NCBI GenBank assembly: GCA_020434375.1
Contig: JAGRAY010000086.1
Coordinates: forward strand, 1 to 7,278
Origin: Bdellovibrionales bacterium
Lineage (GTDB): Bacteria; Bdellovibrionota_G; JALEGL01; JAGRAY01
Reading direction: 5' to 3'
Length of the DNA stretch: 7,278 nucleotides
Below, in pieces: positions 5,775-7,278 of this stretch. A program made the translations under genes and the position numbers. The notes under the pieces are model-generated. The model saw only the letters and a program-made list of their open reading frames with translations. It was not told the origin of the DNA and did no database searches. How positions within the stretch are numbered: position 1 is the stretch's first letter; every line of letters begins with the position of its first letter.

Positions 5775-7278
5775 AGTGACCCCCGTGCCTGTATTAAATT
5801 ATCGGAGCCTTGTGAAAAAAAATCGCGTTGGCGCTTGCTTATTCGGCTTGCCTTTGTTCCTTCCTCTGTATGAATTTGATAACCCATCTTCTTGTAAGCC
5901 AAAACTCGCTTCTTAAACATAGAAACCGTTAAGGCACTGGAGCCATCAAGATAGTCATAAATTCGAGCTTCAGATTTTCCAGGACTTGATCTGTGAAGAC
6001 GGCCAGCATACTGAATCAACTTTCCTTTAAAAGAAACTGGCATTCCAATAATAAGCGTATCCAATGAAGGGAGGTCAAAGCCCTCCCCAATAAATGAACC
6101 AGTAGCTAGGATGTAAGGTTTCATATCATTTTCAGGGGCGTTTTCAATTTCTGCAAGGGCCGCGGCCATCGCTCTTTTTCCCATTCCTCCTACCAGTACA
6201 AATCCCTTAGCGTTTAAATCGCTCAACTTTGAATCAAAAACTTTAGAAAGCAATGCCAGATGTTCTTTGCGCTCCGAAATCACCAAAGGAAAGCGACCTT
6301 CTTCTATGGACTCTCTTAGGTCATGGGCGACTAGTTCAAGACGATTCTCATCTGCAACTAGCTTCTCCCAAACCTCATGAATTGGAGGTTGTGGACCAGC
6401 GGCTTCAGGCATTTTAAAATCAGTTTCACGAACAATTACTCTCTTTGCTAACTCAAAGTTATTCAATTCTTTCATTTCATGTCTAATTGGGCCGCATTGC
6501 ATATGAATAATTGCCTGGTGTCCGTCTTTACGATAGGGAGTGGCAGTCAACCCAAGAACGTACTTAGCTGGAATTTTCTTTAATACAGACTCAAAAGAGA
6601 CAGCAGGAATGTGATGACACTCATCAATGATAATCTGACCGTACTGAGACAAGATCTCTTCGGGATTTTCAATTTTTGCTAAAGTTGGAAGCATGCCAAC
6701 GTCTATTTCAAGTGTTTGTTTCTTTCTTGAGCCTTTGATGGTGCCAATCTTTTTTGGTTCTATACCGAGGAAGTTGGCAATTTGATTCTTCCACTGTTCA
6801 AGAAGTTGCGATCTATGGACCAAAACAAGCGTGGACGTTTTTCGTTTTGCAATTAACCAACAACCCATAACTGTTTTACCAGAGCCAGGAGGGGCAACAA
6901 GTACTCCTGTATCATTTTTTGCAATCACATTCGTTGCTTTTTTCTGATCTTTTGTAAGCGTCCCAGTAAATTTAAATGAGACTTTGGAAAAACGAGGCCT
7001 TGAATCGTTAACGACAACCGAACTTCCAGCTTTCTTTGCAATTTGAAGACAGGCATCTAGAGAACCTCTTGGTAAAACCAAATAGCTTGGACGAATTTCT
7101 CCACAAAAAATAAATCGTGGAGTTTTCCATGTGGAAAATCTCATTTTCTCTAATTTGAAAAACTCAGGGTTGGCAAAGACTGCTGTTCTTTTCATTGCGG
7201 AGAGGATAGAAGCAGGCAGCTCCCTGACGTCTATGGTAAGCTGCGAACTATAGTCAATTTTGATTTGTCCAGAGTAGC
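5771..7278 (-). CDS. Superfamily 2 DNA helicase, XPB/TOTE-like; 5' end outside window
   Basis: ATP-driven nucleic-acid helicase or translocase. Numbering from the Met at 7195: Q-motif-like LTKDQ (about 80-84), Walker A APPGSGKT (101-108), Ia-like LVLVHRSQLLEQW (123-135), DEXH box DECHH (191-195), motif III TATP (217-220), motif V ATGSFIGEGFDLP (364-376) and motif VI QYAGRLHR (395-402). Both RecA lobes are complete. The N-terminal part (FANPEFFKLEKMRF, then CGEI and LPRGSLD) resembles the region before the helicase in TOTE-type conflict proteins, which often carry an archaeo-eukaryotic primase domain. The frame stays open upstream of 7195 to the window edge (27 codons, including RELPASILSAM), and that stretch continues the family pattern, so the gene is 5'-truncated here. 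A primase domain would lie outside and cannot be confirmed. The stop overlaps the VOC start by four bases. Confidence 0.85.
   Translation of the reverse strand, partial: YSGQIKIDYSSQLTIDVRELPASILSAMKRTAVFANPEFFKLEKMRFSTWKTPRFIFCGEIRPSYLVLPRGSLDACLQIAKKAGSSVVVNDSRPRFSKVSFKFTGTLTKDQKKATNVIAKNDTGVLVAPPGSGKTVMGCWLIAKRKTSTLVLVHRSQLLEQWKNQIANFLGIEPKKIGTIKGSRKKQTLEIDVGMLPTLAKIENPEEILSQYGQIIIDECHHIPAVSFESVLKKIPAKYVLGLTATPYRKDGHQAIIHMQCGPIRHEMKELNNFELAKRVIVRETDFKMPEAAGPQPPIHEVWEKLVADENRLELVAHDLRESIEEGRFPLVISERKEHLALLSKVFDSKLSDLNAKGFVLVGGMGKRAMAAALAEIENAPENDMKPYILATGSFIGEGFDLPSLDTLIIGMPVSFKGKLIQYAGRLHRSSPGKSEARIYDYLDGSSALTVSMFKKRVLAYKKMGYQIHTEEGTKASRISKRQRDFFSQGSDNLIQARGSL

Overview
The window looks like chromosomal or island DNA from a Gram-negative bacterium of moderate-to-low GC. 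The signs are a periplasm-type signal peptide, Shine-Dalgarno-led genes, frequent TTG/GTG starts, and UPF0158 and DUF6880 families that are common in proteobacteria. I cannot name the species. A Bdellovibrio-like or other proteobacterial host is possible but unproven. I see no integrase, transposase, tRNA, CRISPR array or long repeat.

Layout. At the left, on the plus strand, lies the 3' part of a lytic-transglycosylase gene (its reading frame is open to the window edge). It overlaps by 17 bp a TTG-started gene for a small exported four-cysteine protein. These converge on a long block of minus-strand genes. In transcription order that block runs right to left: a 5'-truncated superfamily 2 helicase of the XPB/TOTE-like type; a VOC-fold gene broken by a one-base frameshift; a promoter with a palindrome; a small excisionase-type HTH protein; a D12-class DNA adenine methyltransferase; a NotI-family restriction endonuclease; a possible 33-codon ORF; a DUF6880 protein; and a UPF0158 protein.

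Core system. Positions 3206-5191 hold a compact type II restriction-modification operon (HTH - methyltransferase - endonuclease) in which every gene overlaps the next. The endonuclease keeps the Cys-rich N-terminal region and the D...ExQ active site of the NotI family. The methyltransferase is an adenine-N6 enzyme, whereas the prototype NotI site GCGGCCGC has no adenine. The system should therefore cut a different, adenine-containing sequence. The HTH gene has its own recognisable promoter with a palindrome over the -10 box, which suggests regulated expression of the kind used by controller proteins of restriction-modification systems.

The neighbouring helicase, with an N-terminal region resembling that of helicases in TOTE-type conflict proteins, makes a defence-type locus plausible. 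Nothing in the window proves that it works with the restriction-modification genes. The VOC, DUF6880 and UPF0158 genes may be ordinary passengers or flanking genes.
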